Origin: an uncultured beta proteobacterium
GTDB lineage: Bacteria > Pseudomonadota > Gammaproteobacteria > Burkholderiales > Burkholderiaceae_C
Assembly (NCBI GenBank): GCA_903853895.1
Contig: CAINUX010000034.1
Location: forward strand, 1-64,000
Length of the DNA stretch: 64,000 nt
Reading direction: 5' to 3'
Shown one piece after another: positions 62,015 to 64,000 of the stretch (position 1 is its first letter; each line of letters starts with the position of its first letter). The translations under genes were made by a program, and so were the position numbers. Below the pieces are notes generated by a model, which did no database searches, was not told the DNA's origin, and saw only the letters and a list, made by a program, of their open reading frames with translations.

Positions 62015-62449
62015 CTACCAACCGAGGACTTTATACCAAGGGCGCGCCGTGGCAATCGTTGGAACATTCTTCTGCTGCGTGGCGTGAGTCTGGTAATTGG
62101 TGTCATCGAAGTCTACGTTCCCGCCAACATCTTCGACGTCATCCCCAAACTGCGTGGCCACGAATGCGCGCATGAACCATTTGAGCGGGTTATCGGCAAC
62201 GGTTGGCGTATGCGGCCACTGCTCACCGAACCACTCTAGCAGGGTGTCTTCAATGGCATACCAGTTTTCGGAAACGATGACGCCGGCATGCGACCAATCA
62301 TTGGCGGGGTTGTAGTTGTGGCGATGCCAGAAGCTGCTGTCAAGCGATTCGCTGTGGCCCAACCCGGCCGCGTCGCTCAAGTGGATATGACCGGTTGACT
62401 TGGCGATCCAAAAATTCAACATGCGACCATCAAGACGCTTGACATTCAT
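62015..62449 (-). CDS. DUF2591-like (phage NinX-type) hypothetical protein
   Basis: This 144-aa protein follows the DUF2591 layout: LNFWIAKSTG, then YNPANDWSHAGVIVSENWYAI, and the C-terminal WFMRAFVATQFGDDVEDV. Such proteins are common in phages and scattered in Burkholderiales genomes. No other phage gene is near. It lies 35 nt upstream of the sensor kinase on the same strand and divergent to peptide gene 2, so it may belong to the same transcript. Function unknown. Confidence 0.65.
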   Translation of the reverse strand: MNVKRLDGRMLNFWIAKSTGHIHLSDAAGLGHSESLDSSFWHRHNYNPANDWSHAGVIVSENWYAIEDTLLEWFGEQWPHTPTVADNPLKWFMRAFVATQFGDDVEDVGGNVDFDDTNYQTHATQQKNVPTIATARPWYKVLGW

Positions 62450-62601
62450 GTGTAGGCACTCCTCTGAGTGTTGTTCGTTGAGAGCGTCCTCTTTCGCATA
62501 CTGCGTGCCACCTCAACGGCGCCGACAGTCATCTTTAAGTCATTGATTTATAAGGGTATTTTTTAAGCCCCTCACCAACGGGTAGCGTAATCGCATTCCA
62601 T

Positions 62602-62639
62602 TGGGGGATTTGCCCCGCGGCAATGGGGCATATCCCCCA
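62602..62639. promoter_or_regulatory. Nested GC-rich palindrome, candidate activator site of peptide gene 2
   Basis: The outer arms TGGGGGAT and ATCCCCCA pair over 8 bp. After a T-T mismatch, the inner arms TGCCCC and GGGGCA pair over 6 bp around an 8-nt loop. It lies about 100-137 bp upstream of the predicted start. No T run follows. The inner part resembles the TGCCCC...GGGTCA motif before peptide gene 1. Confidence 0.6.
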
Positions 62640-62671
62640 GCCACATCCATAAATTCCCGGCGCAATTGTCG

Positions 62672-62684
62672 TAAGTTGTTGATT
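62672..62684 (+). promoter_or_regulatory. IHF consensus site upstream of peptide gene 2
   Basis: TAAGTTGTTGATT is the reverse complement of AATCAACAACTTA, an exact WATCAA-N4-TTR match, centred near -61. It has the same orientation relative to the gene as the site before peptide gene 1. Confidence 0.65.
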
Positions 62685-62712
62685 TGCATTGACAAATAGC
62701 TGTGCGAAGAAC

Positions 62713-62728
62713 TGGCACGGTTTGCGCA
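62713..62728 (+). promoter_or_regulatory. Sigma54-type -24/-12 promoter of peptide gene 2
   Basis: TGGCACGGTTTGCGCA has a perfect -24 block and GC at -12 with 10-bp spacing; TT of the -12 block is replaced by GC. The predicted start near 62739 leaves a leader of about 66 nt. Confidence 0.7.
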
Positions 62729-62804
62729 TGTGAAGGAATGACATTCCCATAACGGGTGTGACATTCGACAACACTTTCAATTTCAATTTCAAAGGATATT
62801 CACC

Positions 62805-62990
62805 ATGCGTAGAGCAGGAATCTCCCTCGTGCTCACATCAACAGTCCTGGTGGCCGCATTGGCGCCTGTGGTTGCATCAGCCCGTGAAGGCGCGCAGTCG
62901 ATTGGTCATGGCATCAAGTGCTACACCGCCGCAGTTCTGCAAGCGGACGGAACCGTCAAATACCAACGGATTTGCTACAAAGGCGTCTGA
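62805..62990 (+). CDS. Small secreted two-cysteine peptide, paralogue 2
   Basis: This 61-aa precursor starts at ATG after AAAGGA. It has a signal peptide (ISLVLTSTVLVAALAPVVA, cleavage near ASA-RE) and a mature part of about 35 residues with GHGIKCY and YQRICYKGV. The Cys are 18 residues apart. It shares the spacing and flanking residues of the peptide at 58809 but is well diverged, so the pair is old or under changing selection. Its end overlaps the convergent cbpM gene by 16 nt. Function unknown; probably activated by the adjacent response regulator. Confidence 0.72.
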   Translation: MRRAGISLVLTSTVLVAALAPVVASAREGAQSIGHGIKCYTAAVLQADGTVKYQRICYKGV

Positions 62991-63307
62991 CACTGCAACG
63001 CCGCCTTGAGCCGCCGTACCTCGTGCTGCAGATCCAGGATCAGCGCCGCAGCCTCCAGCCCCACGCCAAAGTCGCGCTCCAGGCGGCGCGCCTCCAGTGC
63101 GCTTTGCAGGTCGGCGCTGAAGAAGCGCCAGTCGTCAGGCGGGGCGCTAGCAGGTGCCGCGTTGACGATACCGACCTCCACCAGTTGCGCCACCCAAGCC
63201 AGATCAGCCCCACAGGCATGTGCCAGTTGGTGAGCGGCAATCGGGTTCTCTCTGTCGATGACGACCACAGCCTCTACGGTCACAGCGGAATAGCTGGACT
63301 GGATCAT
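62975..63307 (-). CDS. cbpM: Chaperone modulator CbpM
   Basis: This 110-aa MerR-like helical protein inhibits CbpA. IAAHQLAHACGADLAWVAQLVEVGI is the helix-turn-helix-like part and LILDLQHEVRRLKAAL the C-terminal helix. It follows cbpA with a 4-nt overlap (ATGA), the usual arrangement. Confidence 0.9.
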   Translation of the reverse strand: MIQSSYSAVTVEAVVVIDRENPIAAHQLAHACGADLAWVAQLVEVGIVNAAPASAPPDDWRFFSADLQSALEARRLERDFGVGLEAAALILDLQHEVRRLKAALQCQTPL

Positions 63308-64000
63308 GATGTTCCCCCCACGCTCAAATGGCGTCTTGGATTGAACGGTGCGACCTGGGCCAGTTGTTCATAGGCTTTGCGGGCGGCTTCGGTGTCGGCC
63401 GGTGGCAGCGCAATCTCCAGCAACAGGTACAAATGCCCCGGCGGCTTGCCGGGCAGGCCACGGTCCTTGAGGCGCAGTTTGAGGCCAGCGCGCGCGTTGG
63501 GCGGCACCGTCACCTCCACCACGCCTCCGCTGGGCGTGGGCACCTGCACTTGGGCGCCCAACGCCGCCTCGGTTGGCGTGACCGGCAGCGTCAGGTACAG
63601 GTCGCGCCCCTCGACACGGTACAGCGAGTGCAGCGCAATGCGCACCTCCAGGTACAGGTCACCGGCAGGTTCACCCCCGTGGCCCGGCATACCATGGCCG
63701 GTGAGGCGAATGAACTGGCCGGGGTGCACGCCGGCCGGAATCTTCACGCTCAGCGTGCGGTTGACAAAGGTGGGCTGGCCCTGGGCATCCATTTCCAGTG
63801 CGCGCAGCGTGATCTCGCGCTGCACGCCGTGGATGGCGTCTTCCACCGAGATTTCGATGGCAGCGTGGTGATCTTCCCCCCGTGAGCGCGTAGTGCGGCC
63901 CTGCGCCGCACGCTGTTCGCCCCTGCCGAAGACCGACGAAAAGAACTCGCTGAAGTCGGCATGGTCAGCCGGACCCTGACCCGCGCCACGGTGGAACTCA
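63304..64000 (-). CDS. cbpA: DnaJ-type co-chaperone CbpA (partial, N-terminus outside window)
   Basis: This is the C-terminal part of a type II J-protein that works with DnaK. The visible part has a Gly/Phe-type linker (DFSEFFSSVFGRG), then the two beta-barrel substrate-binding domains (VSVKIPAGVHPGQFIRLTGHG-type block near 63720, DLYLTLPVTPTEAALGA, LKLRLKDRGLPGK). There is no zinc-finger region, which separates it from DnaJ. The J domain lies beyond position 64000. Confidence 0.93.
   Translation of the reverse strand, partial: EFHRGAGQGPADHADFSEFFSSVFGRGEQRAAQGRTTRSRGEDHHAAIEISVEDAIHGVQREITLRALEMDAQGQPTFVNRTLSVKIPAGVHPGQFIRLTGHGMPGHGGEPAGDLYLEVRIALHSLYRVEGRDLYLTLPVTPTEAALGAQVQVPTPSGGVVEVTVPPNARAGLKLRLKDRGLPGKPPGHLYLLLEIALPPADTEAARKAYEQLAQVAPFNPRRHLSVGGTS

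Larger units (their letters stand above)
62450..62804 (+). other. Regulatory region between the DUF2591-like gene and peptide gene 2
   Basis: These 355 bp hold no gene. They contain, in order, a strong palindrome (62602-62639), an IHF consensus (62672-62684), a -24/-12 promoter (62713-62728) and AAAGGA before the peptide start. Confidence 0.7.

Overview
The window is a high-GC chromosomal stretch from a betaproteobacterium, most likely Burkholderiales/Comamonadaceae and possibly Rhodoferax-like. This rests on gene content and order (folM-folB-ttcA, glmU beside a DUF6279-type lipoprotein, cbpA-cbpM, a selD-oxidoreductase fusion) and on short dispersed repeats of a kind I associate with Comamonadaceae. 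The genus is inference. No rRNA, tRNA or CRISPR array was seen.

Layout. (1) 1-3647 is accessory DNA: a probable IS21-type end, a complete IS4-family element with a 9-bp target duplication, a PAS-type chemoreceptor, and the terminal repeats of a Tn7-like transposon lying exactly 25 nt past the glmS stop codon. (2) 3648-6187 holds glmS and a divergent Lrp/AsnC regulator. (3) 6285-18036 is a one-strand glycan/surface cluster: a 1738-aa TPR protein with three glycosyltransferase domains, a HAD protein, a methyltransferase, a TPR/outer-membrane barrel protein, a FecR-domain protein with a glycine-rich repeat tract, and a GT4 enzyme. (4) 18048-31161 is mostly housekeeping: glmU, PPK2, 5-formyl-THF cyclo-ligase, lytic transglycosylase, CCA enzyme, trxC and others. 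(5) 31243-34974 has a ZnuD-like TonB receptor, a candidate FNR-controlled secreted protein and a mosaic of gene remnants. (6) 34975-44661 carries a selD fusion, an ArsS-like radical SAM protein, two rSAM/selenodomain-associated transferases, an MTA-type phosphorylase, a DUF3047 protein, a TVP38-flavin reductase fusion and secreted MsrA/MsrB. It is bounded by 488-bp direct repeats of the 3' end of a MidA-type methyltransferase gene. (7) 44779-57695 is mostly housekeeping (rsgA, PBP1A, folM, folB, ttcA), plus a sterol-desaturase/YhhN fusion.

(8) 57850-62990 is the most novel part. A sensor kinase and a sigma54-activator response regulator are flanked by genes for two paralogous small secreted two-cysteine peptides. 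Each peptide gene has the same upstream layout: a GC-rich candidate activator site, a perfect IHF consensus, a -24/-12 promoter and a leader of about 60 nt. The first peptide gene is followed 12 nt later by an outer-membrane-barrel gene that is out of frame at a six-base homopolymer. I read this as a self-contained regulon that has probably not been described. (9) The window ends in cbpM and a partial cbpA.

The arsenosugar-like role of region 6 and the signalling role of region 8 are inferences from family knowledge and layout.
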